Assembly (NCBI GenBank): GCA_963769435.1
Contig: CAVYLN010000002.1
Coordinates: forward strand, 620,001 to 684,000
Length of the DNA stretch: 64,000 bases
Source of the DNA: JADKAV01 sp963769435
GTDB taxonomy: Bacteria; Actinomycetota; Actinomycetes; S36-B12; UBA10799
Reading direction: 5' to 3'
Shown: piece after piece, positions 9,982 through 17,561 of the stretch
Layout of the letters: the number at the start of each line of letters is the position of its first letter
Position numbering within the stretch: position 1 is the first letter of the stretch
Notes under the pieces: model-generated
What the model saw: the letters and a program-made list of their open reading frames with translations, nothing else
Told to the model about the DNA's origin: nothing
The model's database searches: none
Position numbers and translations under genes: made by a program

Positions 9982-10536
9982 ATGAACAACGTGAGATCGC
10001 TCATACTCCTGCCCGGCATCTACAACTCCGGGCCGACGCACTGGCAGACCTTGTGGGAGGCCGCCGACCCCGCGTTCGTGCGGTTCGAGCCGCCGGACTG
10101 GGACGTGCCGGTGCGGTCCGAGTGGATCGCGGCGTTGGAGGCGGCGGTGGTTGCGGCGCCCGAGCCACCGGTGCTGGTGGCGCACAGTCTGTCCTGTCTG
10201 CTGGTCCCGATGTGGGCGGCCGAATCACGCTCGCCGGTGGCGGGCGCGTTCCTCGTCGCTCCGGTCGATCCTGCCGAACCGGCGTTCCCGGAGGCGGCCG
10301 ATCAGTTCCGGGACGTGCCGCGGGAGCCGCTGCCGTTCCCCTCGCTGGTGGTCGGGAGCCTGGACGACCACTACGCGGACGTGGAGTTCGCCCGAGCGTT
10401 CGCTGCCGACCTCGGCGCGCAGTTCGTGGTGGCCGGGGCGCTGGGCCACATCAACGCCGACTCCGGCCTCGGGGACTGGCCGCAAGGCAGGGAGTTGCTC
10501 GCGGGGTTCGTGGCCGGCCTGGGCGGGGGTTCCTGA
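9982..10536 (+). CDS. RBBP9/YdeN family alpha/beta-hydrolase
   Basis: 184 residues. The N-terminus, LILLPGIYNSGPTHWQTLWE, is characteristic of the family. The nucleophile is in VAHSLSCLL near residue 69, the acid probably in VGSLDDHYA near residue 126, and the histidine in GALGHINADSGLGDWPQG near residue 155. These are compact serine hydrolases with poorly known substrates. It is convergent with the following peroxiredoxin-like gene. Confidence 0.85.
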   Translation: MNNVRSLILLPGIYNSGPTHWQTLWEAADPAFVRFEPPDWDVPVRSEWIAALEAAVVAAPEPPVLVAHSLSCLLVPMWAAESRSPVAGAFLVAPVDPAEPAFPEAADQFRDVPREPLPFPSLVVGSLDDHYADVEFARAFAADLGAQFVVAGALGHINADSGLGDWPQGRELLAGFVAGLGGGS

Positions 10537-10550
10537 CAGGGCCGCCGGAT

Positions 10551-11285
10551 TCAGAGGCTGGCCAGAATCTGTGACGGGTCGAGTCGATCGTCCAGTTGGT
10601 TGGCGCGTTGGGCGAAGACGATCCGGCCCTCGTGGTCGATGACCAGGGACGTGGGCATGGCGATGTCCTGCTTCTCGACGCCGAACAGCACGCGGTCGTA
10701 CCACGGGGCGCCACGACTGTCGTCGGCTCCCACGGCATCGAGTAGCTCGGTTGTCACACCGCACAGAATCGTGATGCGGTCGCCGACGTGAGCCTGCAGC
10801 GGGGCTGCCTGTTCGGGCTCGTCCACCGAGGCGGCGTAGATCGTGAGCCCGGCCGCGACGAGCCGGTCGTACTCGTCCAGCAGCTCGCCCAACTGGTGCT
10901 TGCTCGACGGACACCACCAGCCCCGGTAGAGGACGAGCAGGACCGGTGCGTGTCGCCTCAGGTCCTCGTCGGTCACCACCTCGCCGTCGACGGTGGTCAT
11001 CCGCACGGCCGGGAGTTGGCTTCCGACGGTCAGGGCCAACCGCGGCGAGCCGTGCAGACGCAGCTCGAGGCGAGAAACGACGAACCAGACCACGGCCAGC
11101 GCGAGCGTGATGATCGCCACCGCGGAATTGCCGCCGGTCGCCCATCCAAGTGCCGCGGACAACGCCCCAACGCCGACAACCACATCGAAGATCCACGTCC
11201 TGTAGGTGAACCGATGTAGCGCGAAGATCATCGCGAAGTAGGCCACCACCCCGACGATCACGAGTCCAAGTCCGATGGCGGTCAT
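10551..11285 (-). CDS. Membrane-anchored peroxiredoxin-like (AhpC/TSA) protein
   Basis: 244 residues. The first ~75 contain three hydrophobic helices. A thioredoxin-fold domain follows (about 85-240) with the peroxidatic-type cysteine in LYRGWWCPSSKHQLGEL near residue 123, where a classic peroxiredoxin has TxxC. Later motifs MPTSLVIDHEGRIVFAQRA are typical of AhpC/TSA proteins. It probably reduces peroxide or thiols at the membrane. A resolving cysteine is not obvious, so a 1-Cys mechanism or a non-peroxidase role is possible. Confidence 0.8.
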   Translation of the reverse strand: MTAIGLGLVIVGVVAYFAMIFALHRFTYRTWIFDVVVGVGALSAALGWATGGNSAVAIITLALAVVWFVVSRLELRLHGSPRLALTVGSQLPAVRMTTVDGEVVTDEDLRRHAPVLLVLYRGWWCPSSKHQLGELLDEYDRLVAAGLTIYAASVDEPEQAAPLQAHVGDRITILCGVTTELLDAVGADDSRGAPWYDRVLFGVEKQDIAMPTSLVIDHEGRIVFAQRANQLDDRLDPSQILASL

Positions 11286-11482
11286 GGCACTCGCCCCATC
11301 CCGGGAGGTTCACTGCGTCGTGCCGCGATCGTCGCACCCGCCCTGCTCGACGTCAAGGTAGGCCGAGGCAGGCCGCCGCCGCTCGCAGCCCAGAACCCGG
11401 GAGGATCGGGAGGTGGCGCGGGTGGCTGGCCCGGGAGGGGGTTCTGCCACGGCCGGTCGATGTCGTATAGTTGAGGAACCGA

Positions 11483-11556
11483 CGCGGGGTGGAGCAGTTC
11501 GGTAGCTCGCTGGGCTCATAACCCAGAGGTCGCAGGTTCAAATCCTGCCCCCGCCA
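11483..11556 (+). tRNA. Initiator tRNA-fMet (CAU)
   Basis: A complete cloverleaf is readable. The acceptor 5' strand is CGCGGGG with position 1 unpaired against C72, and the anticodon CAT lies at 11517-11519. The anticodon stem has the three consecutive G-C pairs (GGG/CCC) that mark bacterial initiator tRNA, and the T arm is GCAGG-TTCAAAT-CCTGC. The discriminator base is A, and CCA is not encoded. A mismatch at 1:72 and the GGG/CCC stem distinguish it from elongator tRNA-Met. Confidence 0.95.
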
Positions 11557-11561
11557 CTATT

Positions 11562-11604
11562 TGACCCTCCGGGACCGAGGAACGATCCTCGGGACCGGGG
11601 GGTC
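11562..11604 (+). terminator. Strong hairpin after tRNA-fMet
   Basis: Arms TGACCC-T-CCGG-GA-CCGAGG and CCTCGG-GA-CCGG-G-GGGTCA pair across an AACGAT loop. The stem holds a tandem GA/GA internal loop and one T-G pair, and TTTCTTT follows. It lies 6 bp beyond the tRNA and is a good candidate intrinsic terminator. Confidence 0.7.
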
Positions 11605-11617
11605 ATTTCTTTGCTCT

Positions 11618-11634
11618 GAGGTGTGTCACACCTC
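11618..11634. promoter_or_regulatory. Perfect 8-bp dyad
   Basis: GAGGTGTG and CACACCTC flank a single T. With a one-base spacer it is more like a protein-binding dyad than an RNA hairpin. No gene start lies close, so its role is open. Confidence 0.35.
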
Positions 11635-12182
11635 GTCCATCGGCGTGCTTCTCCGTACGCCGACTCGTCGTGCGCGGCGGCAGCCCGATCCCGGCGCCCA
11701 GCCCTGCGATGCGGCCGGCTGTCCGGATTGCTCCGGTTCCGCAACCGGCCCTATGCCATCGGCGTGCCTGCCGGTTCGGGGTCGAGTCTTTCGCTGCCGC
11801 GACGGCGGCACGGAACTGGGCAACTGGATCATTCTTCTGAGTCATGATCGTCGCTATCGGCGGCTCTGGCTGTTCACCGACGACGAGGGTGAGGGGCGGG
11901 AATTCATCAGGCTCGAAGGCCGGTATGGGAACGCTCATGCAGGCGGGGCCATCGATCGAGATCGCTCACAGGTTTGCTTGACGCAGGCTGTCCTAACCTT
12001 GCGCGTGAAGCCCCCGGAAAGGTGTGTCGGGTAGGAACCGAACTAATCGGGCCACCGCGACTAGAAGACACCGCCCTTCCGCCGTGTTGACATGTTGGCT
12101 TGTTAACAATCCGGGGGTTCTCCTTCGATGCACAGCGTCCACACCGCGCGAGTAGATGACACCCCTGGAAGGCAGTAATGCA
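11635..12182. other. Region without a confident gene
   Basis: About 550 bp between the tRNA terminator and the SRPBCC gene. A minus-strand frame (11603-11938) is open, but I recognise no domain and see no good ribosome site. Base composition falls towards the right end (around 12080-12180). Confidence 0.5.
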
Positions 12183-12737
12183 TTACTCCAATGCACTACT
12201 CCTACGCGCCCCTGGTCTCAAATACGGCCGATTCTGCCACTCAGGAGGCGGTTGGACGCTTGTGGTCGAGGTCGAATTCTGACTCAGGCCTTCTGTTTTC
12301 TCGAAGTGAGTCCTATATGCCGACAGGAAGGCCTTCCCCATCTTGGCGCTTCCGAGCTTGCGGTAGAAGAAGCCCACGAATCCGGAGGCCTTGACGTCGC
12401 TCATGACGAAGTGATGGGTCACTCCGGTGTCGTTAGCTGTGAATTCGTCCGTGAAGTGCGACGTTGCGGTGAACTTTGATCCGGCTTCGTATGTTTCGTC
12501 GAACTCCATGACCACCCTTTCCTCCTCGGCGCGTTTGGAGATGTTGGTGCGTTTCATGAGGCCTTCGTTGGTCTTGATGGTCACAAAGTCGTCCCCCTGT
12601 TCCACCAGTTCAACGCTGGTCATGCCCGGCATCTGCCTGGTGACATCTACGAAGAGTTCACCGGGGTTGTCGAGGTCCTGCTTCACCCTCTCGATACTGC
12701 AGTCGATCTGATCTTCGCCTTCGAACCAAATGGCCAC
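12183..12737 (-). CDS. SRPBCC (START-like) superfamily protein
   Basis: About 184 residues. The body, from VAIWFEGEDQIDCSIERVKQ through the alternating beta strands to FVGFFYRKLGSAKMGKAF, has the helix-grip pattern of polyketide cyclase/START-like proteins that bind hydrophobic ligands. The start GTG 12737 is preferred because AAGGAG lies 5 nt before it; the GTG at 12743 would overlap that ribosome site. The last ~35 residues (SQNSTSTTSVQPPPEWQ...) look unrelated and may be read-through into an accessory segment. Confidence 0.65.
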   Translation of the reverse strand: MAIWFEGEDQIDCSIERVKQDLDNPGELFVDVTRQMPGMTSVELVEQGDDFVTIKTNEGLMKRTNISKRAEEERVVMEFDETYEAGSKFTATSHFTDEFTANDTGVTHHFVMSDVKASGFVGFFYRKLGSAKMGKAFLSAYRTHFEKTEGLSQNSTSTTSVQPPPEWQNRPYLRPGARRSSALE

Positions 12738-12743
12738 GGTCAC

Positions 12744-13090
12744 TCCTTCTTGAGAAAATAGTGGACCTCCCTACAGACTACGAATGCTGTGGCAGGGCCA
12801 ATGCTGCGGCAGGGCTAGCCACTCGTGAGGGGCATTCTGAACGCGCGTTGCGAAGGCTTCTCTGCTGTTCAACTCAGGATGAAGCAACGACTCAACTCAG
12901 GATGCAGAAACGACCGTATCTACGACTCCCGCCAGGAGCATCGGTGAACCTTTTCGAGACTCGGCAGGAATAGAGTGGGGTGTACATAACGGACAAAAGA
13001 TTCAGCGGGACCTGACACCGTCGTCCTCAGAGCGACACGCCGGCGACTCGAATGTAAGCAGAGAGTCGCATCGCGCCGGCAAGAGTTCCC
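12744..13090. other. Gene-poor stretch with short repeats
   Basis: No supported gene. It holds a 23-bp tandem repeat at 12869-12914 and lies left of a hairpin cluster. Confidence 0.5.
12869..12914. repeat. Two tandem 23-bp direct repeats
   Basis: Copies 12869-12891 and 12892-12914 both begin TCAACTCAGGATG and end AACGAC, differing at two positions. They lie in a gene-poor accessory stretch. Confidence 0.75.
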
Positions 13091-13187
13091 TGTGGGCCAC
13101 CAGAGGCCCACACGCAAAGACCCGGTGTTATCAGCACCGGGTCTGCGTTCCAGTAGAACTGGGCCAAAACCGATTCGAGGTCGGTTT
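13091..13187. repeat. Cluster of four consecutive hairpins
   Basis: Four stem-loops follow one another in 97 bp. They are TGTGGGCC/GGCCCACA (13091-13112), AGACCCGGTG/CACCGGGTCT (13118-13144), CCAG/CTGG (13150-13162) and AAACCGA/TCGGTTT (13167-13187). No T-run follows. It could be a structured RNA, a recombination site or a terminator array. Confidence 0.6.
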
Positions 13188-13381
13188 CCAACTCTTTATG
13201 GAAAACTCTTACGCGCGCGCGAGACGCGCCGTCCACTGAACTACCCACAAGCATGGGCACCGTGCCGGACGCGGTCCAGGCCACGCCCAGGCCGCGTCGC
13301 CATCGCTTGCTGAGCGTGGCCCAGAAGCCCCGCGATGGCGCATTCCCCGGGAGCATTCACCGAGGAACGAGCGTTTGGGCG

Positions 13382-13640
13382 CTGATGGCCGAGATCCGGC
13401 CTTTCGTCGCGGCTGGATACACCACTCGGGATCTGCGGCTGGCAGTCGATCCCCGACCAAACGATCAACGGTGGACGTTCGTCGCTGCGGCCCCAGCGCC
13501 TGTGGCGCTGCTTCGGTTCCGGCTGGGGCATTGGCTCGACGGAGCGACCTCGCCCTTGTCGCCGAACTTCTCGGCGCTGCGCTGCGGCTGGGAGAAGCGC
13601 CGATCGACGATCAACCGGATCCTGACTAGCAGCCCAGCGA
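13382..13640 (+). pseudogene. Possible gene remnant with replication-protein-like phrase
   Basis: The plus strand carries MAEIRPFVAAGYTTRDLRLA followed later by a HWLDGA-like helix, and another frame ends with LVAELLGAALRLGEAPIDDQ. The pattern of a predicted helix, then an Arg/Trp-rich stretch, reminds me of C-terminal regions in actinobacterial plasmid or HTH proteins. No intact frame or start supports a working gene. Confidence 0.2.
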
Positions 13641-14090
13641 ATCCTGCGCCTGCGAGATCGTCGACTCGACAGCCTCCGACGCCGTCGCGATGGACTCGGG
13701 AACCGCGGCGTCATCCTTCAGCGATGCCAGCGACTGCGTCAGTCCGTCCAGCGCCGTCGAAACACCGGAGAGCACGGCCTGCGACGCGGCCGGGGCATCC
13801 TGGGCCGCCTGCTCGAGGTTGGACTGCGCTTCGGCGACCTGCTGCTTGGCCTGCCCCACCGTGTCGGCCTTGCCTGCTGCCAGCGACGCCAGGCTCTGGT
13901 CTGCCTGGTCGAGCCCCTCACACACAGGTCCGGTGAGCGCATCGACTGCCTCGCTGGCTTGACTCTGAACCCCACTGGCCGCGGCGCTCGCCGCCTGACT
14001 CGCTATGTCCGAGATCTGACCGTCATCGGCTCCACAACCCGTCAGCGCCAGAGCCACCACTGCGATACCTGCAACAATCCCGATCCTCAT
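13626..14090 (-). CDS. Secreted lipoprotein, Ala/Gln-rich helical
   Basis: 154 residues. The N-terminus MRIGIVAGIAVVALALTGCG is a lipoprotein signal with lipobox LTGC, so Cys19 is the predicted lipidated residue. The mature part is almost entirely Ala, Ser, Gln and Asp in heptad-like spacing, suggesting a helical or coiled-coil surface protein. It ends in a lone Cys. No known domain is recognised. Confidence 0.7.
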   Translation of the reverse strand: MRIGIVAGIAVVALALTGCGADDGQISDIASQAASAAASGVQSQASEAVDALTGPVCEGLDQADQSLASLAAGKADTVGQAKQQVAEAQSNLEQAAQDAPAASQAVLSGVSTALDGLTQSLASLKDDAAVPESIATASEAVESTISQAQDSLGC

Positions 14091-14117
14091 GAGTCTGAGC
14101 GTATCTCCGGTCGACGA

Positions 14118-14639
14118 TCAGCCTTCCACCGAGCCGATCTGCTCGGCCAGAGCAACGATGATCCCGGCCGGGCCGCGCAGGTAACACAGCCGGAACATGT
14201 CCTCGTACTGGGCCACCTCGCGCAGGACTTCACCCCCGTGGTCGCGCAGACGGGCGATCGTGGCGTCGATGTCGTCGACGGCGAACATGATTCTGTGCAG
14301 GCCCAAGGTGTTGGCCGCGGGGACTGCTGGGTGCGCGCTCACCGCTGCCGGGGCGTGATACTCGGTCAACTCCAGCCGGCTGCCGCCATCCGGAGTCCGC
14401 ATCATGGCGATCTCGGTGCGGACACCATCCAGACCCACTGTCTGGTCTGCCCACACACCTTCGATCCGGCTCCTGCCTTCCAGCTCAGGACCGATCTGCA
14501 CGAAGAACGTGCCAGCGGCATCCAGGTCTTCGACGACGATCGCGACGTTGTCCAGGCGCAGAAGGTCCTGTCGCGAGGCTGGAGGTTGGCAGCGCGGGCA
14601 GGGCGCGGGATGTCCGGTACCCGTGGGGCCGAGGCCCAC
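14118..14639 (-). CDS. VOC/glyoxalase superfamily protein
   Basis: The core LRLDNVAIVVEDLDAAGTFF (N-terminal beta-alpha-beta-beta-beta unit) and NTLGLHRIMFAVDDIDATIA (second unit), ending RGPAGIIVALAEQIG, match vicinal-oxygen-chelate proteins. Metal ligands are plausibly the His of LHRIMF and the Glu of RLELTEYH. The start is uncertain. I chose GTG 14639, but the ~30 residues before DNVAIVV, including CPRC, do not look like the family, so the 5' end may be rearranged. Confidence 0.7.
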   Translation of the reverse strand: MGLGPTGTGHPAPCPRCQPPASRQDLLRLDNVAIVVEDLDAAGTFFVQIGPELEGRSRIEGVWADQTVGLDGVRTEIAMMRTPDGGSRLELTEYHAPAAVSAHPAVPAANTLGLHRIMFAVDDIDATIARLRDHGGEVLREVAQYEDMFRLCYLRGPAGIIVALAEQIGSVEG

Positions 14640-14844
14640 CGCCGATCGATCGGCCCACCTCATCTCACAACTGGAGGTGCAGTCGCAGGGCATCGTCGAT
14701 GGCAGCCATCAGCCACGGGGGAACCCGCCCGTTCACGCTGCCCAGACGCGCCGCTGTGACCGAGCGGATCTGCGTGGATTCAACTGATATGGAGTGATGC
14801 GCTCGGTCCTTTGCCTGGGGCACAATGCCATGGGAGTTCTCCCT

Positions 14845-14870
14845 GTCTCACCAACCTTCGTTTGTGGGAT
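14845..14870. repeat. Hairpin repeat, left copy flanking TA pair
   Basis: The arms TCTCAC and GTGGGA pair with an inner AAC/GTT around a CTTC loop. It shares 22 of 26 or more positions with 15575-15600, 730 bp away in the same orientation. Confidence 0.75.
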
Positions 14871-14923
14871 ACACGACTGACGGACTGCATCCCGACGGCA
14901 GCTGCAGTTGCGCACTGGCCGCC

Positions 14924-14941
14924 TGTTAACTACAGTTGACA
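14924..14941. promoter_or_regulatory. Candidate operator before the HigB-like toxin
   Basis: TGTTAAC and GTTGACA form an inverted repeat with a TACA spacer, ending 1 bp before the ATG. No Shine-Dalgarno is present, so the mRNA may be leaderless with the operator over the promoter. Autoregulation by the HTH antitoxin would be expected. Confidence 0.45.
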
Positions 14942-14942
14942 C

Positions 14943-15254
14943 ATGGCCGAGGTCGTCCAGAGTGCGACGTTCAGCCGCTGGTTACGCCGACTGAAGGATC
15001 GCCGGGCCGCCGCCCGCGTCCAGGTCCGCATCGACAGGCTCACGGCCGGAAATCCCGGTGATGCCAGACCGGTTGGGGCTGGGGTGACCGAACTCAGGAT
15101 CCACTACGGCCCCGGCTACCGCGTGTACTACCTGCAACACGGGCAGCAACTGATCCTGCTGCTCTGCGGGGGAGACAAGTCCACCCAAAGCGCAGACATC
15201 GAGAAGGCCCATGAACTGGCCGGACTGTGGAAGAAGGAGAACGCTGATGATTGA
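14943..15254 (+). CDS. HigB/RelE-type toxin
   Basis: 103 residues. The sequence TELRIHYGPGYRVYYLQHGQ and LLLCGGDKSTQSADIEKAHEL is characteristic of the addiction-module killer branch of the RelE/ParE superfamily, whose members cleave ribosome-bound mRNA. The toxin gene comes first, as in higBA. Its stop overlaps the antitoxin start by 8 bp. The pair sits between two copies of a hairpin repeat. Confidence 0.87.
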   Translation: MAEVVQSATFSRWLRRLKDRRAAARVQVRIDRLTAGNPGDARPVGAGVTELRIHYGPGYRVYYLQHGQQLILLLCGGDKSTQSADIEKAHELAGLWKKENADD

Positions 15255-15549
15255 CAAGAGTGAGGTCTTCACCCCTTACGACACGGCCGACTACCTCACC
15301 AGTCGTGAGGATGCCGCCGCGTATCTGGAAGCCGCGATCGAAGAGGCTGGCGACGACCCGGCCTTCATCGCGCAGGCCCTGGGCACGATCGCCCGCTCGG
15401 GTAACCTCAGCGAGCTGGCGCGGACGACCGGAATGAGCAGAGAGGGCCTCTACAAGGCCTTGTCCGCCGACGGTAACCCGAGCTTTGCGACGATCAGCAA
15501 GGTAGCCCGCGCCCTTGGATTGAGAATCCATTTCGAGGCAGTGGCCTGA
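15247..15549 (+). CDS. HigA-like antitoxin (addiction-module antidote)
   Basis: 100 residues from ATG 15247. The N-terminal half, FTPYDTADYLTSREDAAAYL, fits the toxin-binding part. The C-terminal half contains an XRE-like helix-turn-helix (LARTTGMSREGLYKALSADG, then FATISKVARALGL). It neutralises the upstream toxin and probably represses the operon. A start further upstream at 15211 is in frame but would overlap the toxin by 44 bp. Confidence 0.87.
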   Translation: MIDKSEVFTPYDTADYLTSREDAAAYLEAAIEEAGDDPAFIAQALGTIARSGNLSELARTTGMSREGLYKALSADGNPSFATISKVARALGLRIHFEAVA

Positions 15550-15574
15550 CATAACCGAGGCGGAAGACCATTTC

Positions 15575-15600
15575 GTCTCACCAACCTTCGTTCGTGAGAC
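15575..15600. repeat. Hairpin repeat, right copy flanking TA pair
   Basis: Arms GTCTCAC-C-AAC and GTT-C-GTGAGAC pair around a CTTC loop, giving a 7+3 bp stem with one C-C mismatch. It starts 25 bp after the antitoxin stop. See the copy at 14845. Confidence 0.78.
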
Positions 15601-15896
15601 TCGGCGGGGACTGACCGAAAGCCTGGTCGCTCACGATGGGACACCGCTGCCAACGGTGCTTCCGGGAGGTCCAGGCACGGAACTGCACATCCAACGGGCG
15701 TCCAGTCCACTCATCACTCGCCGCTTCCTTTGCCACCCCCTTTCGAGGTACCGTCGACACAGGAGGGAAGCACAGATCCAGACGCTGAAATCAAAGTCGC
15801 TGTACACCTCCCCCGTGTATCTCCACACCACCCTCGGCTGCGCCGACTGCCCCCGCCACTACACCGTTGGAACCGGGGCTCACTTCTTTGCCCCTG
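15601..15896. other. Region without a confident gene
   Basis: Lies between the TA cassette and the pntB remnant. I see no coding signal beyond the degraded continuation of the minus-strand pntB frame. Confidence 0.5.
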
Positions 15897-16445
15897 CGCG
15901 AAGGCGAGCGTGACGGCGGCGTCGGCAGCGGTGGACTCCTTCATCGAGCCCTCGATCGCCTCCAGTTCCTGCCCGCCCTTGGCGCCGAACCCCGCGGGGA
16001 GGACGCTGCCGATGGAGCGGTTCATCGCCCTGGCCATGAGCTGCGTGAGCAGCGTGCCCGCTGCGCCGACGACGATGCCGGCGATGATCAGAGCCCAGTT
16101 GCCGAGCACGTAGCCCTCGAAACCGACGTCCAGGCCCGTGAGGGCGTTATCGAGACTGATGATCACGGGCATGTCGGCGCCGCCGATGGGCAGCGTCATG
16201 AGCACGCCGAAGAGCAGGGAGAGAGCGAAGAAGGCGATGAGGACGAGGCCCTCGTTGCCGCCCATGGTGCCGGTGTGCTGCAGCACTGCGACCACCGCCA
16301 GGGCGACGGCGCCGGCCAGGACGCGCAGGTTCGCGACGTTCTGGCCGGGGAAGAGGAACGATTTCTTGACGATGCCCTGCAGCTTGGCGAAGGCGATCAT
16401 GATGCCGCTCAAGCTGAGGGAGCCGCTGAGAGTGGCGGCGGCGCA
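15897..16445 (-). pseudogene. NAD(P) transhydrogenase beta subunit (pntB) remnant
   Basis: About 183 residues match only the middle of PntB, a ~460-residue membrane protein that couples hydride transfer to proton flow. ATLSGSLSLSGIMIAFAKLQ, LLFGVLMTLPIGGADMPVII, FEGYVLGNWALIIAGIVVG and GTLLTQLMARAMNRSIGSVL are clear PntB phrases. The N-terminal helices and the whole C-terminal NADP-binding domain are absent, and homology stops abruptly at TLAFA. Substitutions at usually fixed positions (SLDNALTGLD) also suggest decay. No pntA is nearby. Confidence 0.85.
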
Positions 16446-16675
16446 GCAGGCCACGCTCGGCGGCCTTGGCTCGCGTGTGCAGGTCGATCGGGTCGGCGCG
16501 TCGGCCAGGCACGCCAGCAACTCACGTGCAGTGCTGAGGCATCGTTTCTACCCTTGCCAGTACGTCGGCCCGCGAGAAGGAGCATCGCCTCGTCGAAGTA
16601 GATGAGGCGCAGGCGCGGGAGTCTGGCCCGCGATATGTTACGACCAGTCTTTCTACCTCACTGCACACTTTGAAT

Positions 16676-17143
16676 CTACTGTATGGTGCACCCGCTCAGA
16701 ACCGGGATGACGGTGAAGCTTTCTGCCCTACCCTGAACGCTTACAGTCTGGCCCTTCTTCAATGCAGAGAGCTGGTCCTCATCATCCGGCGTGAACATAC
16801 ACTGCACGCCAGAAAGCAAGGAGGGGCCTTCTCCAACCACGATGTAAGGATTGCCAGAGGCGTCTGTGCCAGAATCACTAACCACACCTGTGATAGCAAT
16901 CACCTTGCCAGCGTACTTGGCGTCAGCCGCCTCTGAATCATCTTCGTAGGCAGCGCCAAACTCATCTGCGGAAAGCGTAAACGCAGGTGCTTCGTCAACA
17001 GCCTGCTCGGGCTGAGCAGACGGCTCACCCTGTTCAACCTGTTCGGACGACGCGGGCTGCTCAGTCTGCTCATCCGTACCCCCGCAGCCCACAACAAACA
17101 GCCCAAGGGTGCACAACACACACAATGCAATGAACCTTTTCAC
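16676..17143 (-). CDS. Secreted lipoprotein with OB-fold (tRNA_anti-like) domain
   Basis: 155 residues from GTG 17143, with AGGGAG upstream. The lipobox is FVVGC, followed by a Glu/Gln/Ser-rich linker (about 22-50). A globular domain follows (about 52-155: FTLSADEFGAAYEDDSEAAD, YAGKVIAITGVVSDSGTD, then KKGQTVSVQGRAESF and a terminal Cys), which resembles the small OB-fold lipoprotein family. Base composition is visibly lower in GC than its neighbours, suggesting recent acquisition. Confidence 0.78.
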   Translation of the reverse strand: MKRFIALCVLCTLGLFVVGCGGTDEQTEQPASSEQVEQGEPSAQPEQAVDEAPAFTLSADEFGAAYEDDSEAADAKYAGKVIAITGVVSDSGTDASGNPYIVVGEGPSLLSGVQCMFTPDDEDQLSALKKGQTVSVQGRAESFTVIPVLSGCTIQ

Positions 17144-17222
17144 GCTGACTCCCTCTTCTCAGATGATGACGTTGCACGTTTCGGATAACGCCCCCTGCTA
17201 CGACCCTTTGACGCTTCCTCCT

Positions 17223-17381
17223 CTAATCGGACGCCAAAACCGTACTGTGGTCGTGCCCGTCCATTATGTCGTCAGGGGTCGGCGGACCGGGGCGCATGAT
17301 CGCAAACAGCTGCCGCCGCGCGATCGGCGCGAAATCGAGCGCGGCGGGCTCCCCGCCGGTGTTGTGGTGCTCGATGGCCAT
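17223..17381 (-). CDS. Possible 52-residue protein
   Basis: ATG 17381 follows a fair ribosome site (AAGGTAGG) and encodes MAIEHHNTGGEPAALDFAPI... to a TAG. No domain is recognised. It may be a remnant of a larger gene. The surrounding 17144-17561 holds nothing else I can support. Confidence 0.25.
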   Translation of the reverse strand: MAIEHHNTGGEPAALDFAPIARRQLFAIMRPGPPTPDDIMDGHDHSTVLASD

Positions 17382-17561
17382 ACCTACCTTCAAACCCCGA
17401 GTTCGTGACGAGCGAGAGCGCCATCTTCTGGGTCGCGGTCGTCGCCGGTCGCTCGGGACTTGCCTGGTTGATATTCGGGGCCTGCTACCGCTGCCGTGAC
17501 AACCGTGGACAGGCGGCCTTGGCAATAGCCCAGTCGCTTCGAAAGCAGCCCGCGAGTTGTG

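Noticed and set aside
11353..11541. Minus-strand frame beginning MNLRPLGYEPSELPNC
   Set aside because: This is the antisense reading of tRNA-fMet, a known annotation artefact.
11603..11938. 111-codon minus-strand frame
   Set aside because: No recognisable domain, Arg-rich C-terminus typical of shadow frames and no ribosome site.
13150..13260. Possible degenerate tRNA on the minus strand (GTTCAGTGGAC-like D arm)
   Set aside because: The T arm and anticodon stem do not pair properly and the acceptor ends are not complementary.
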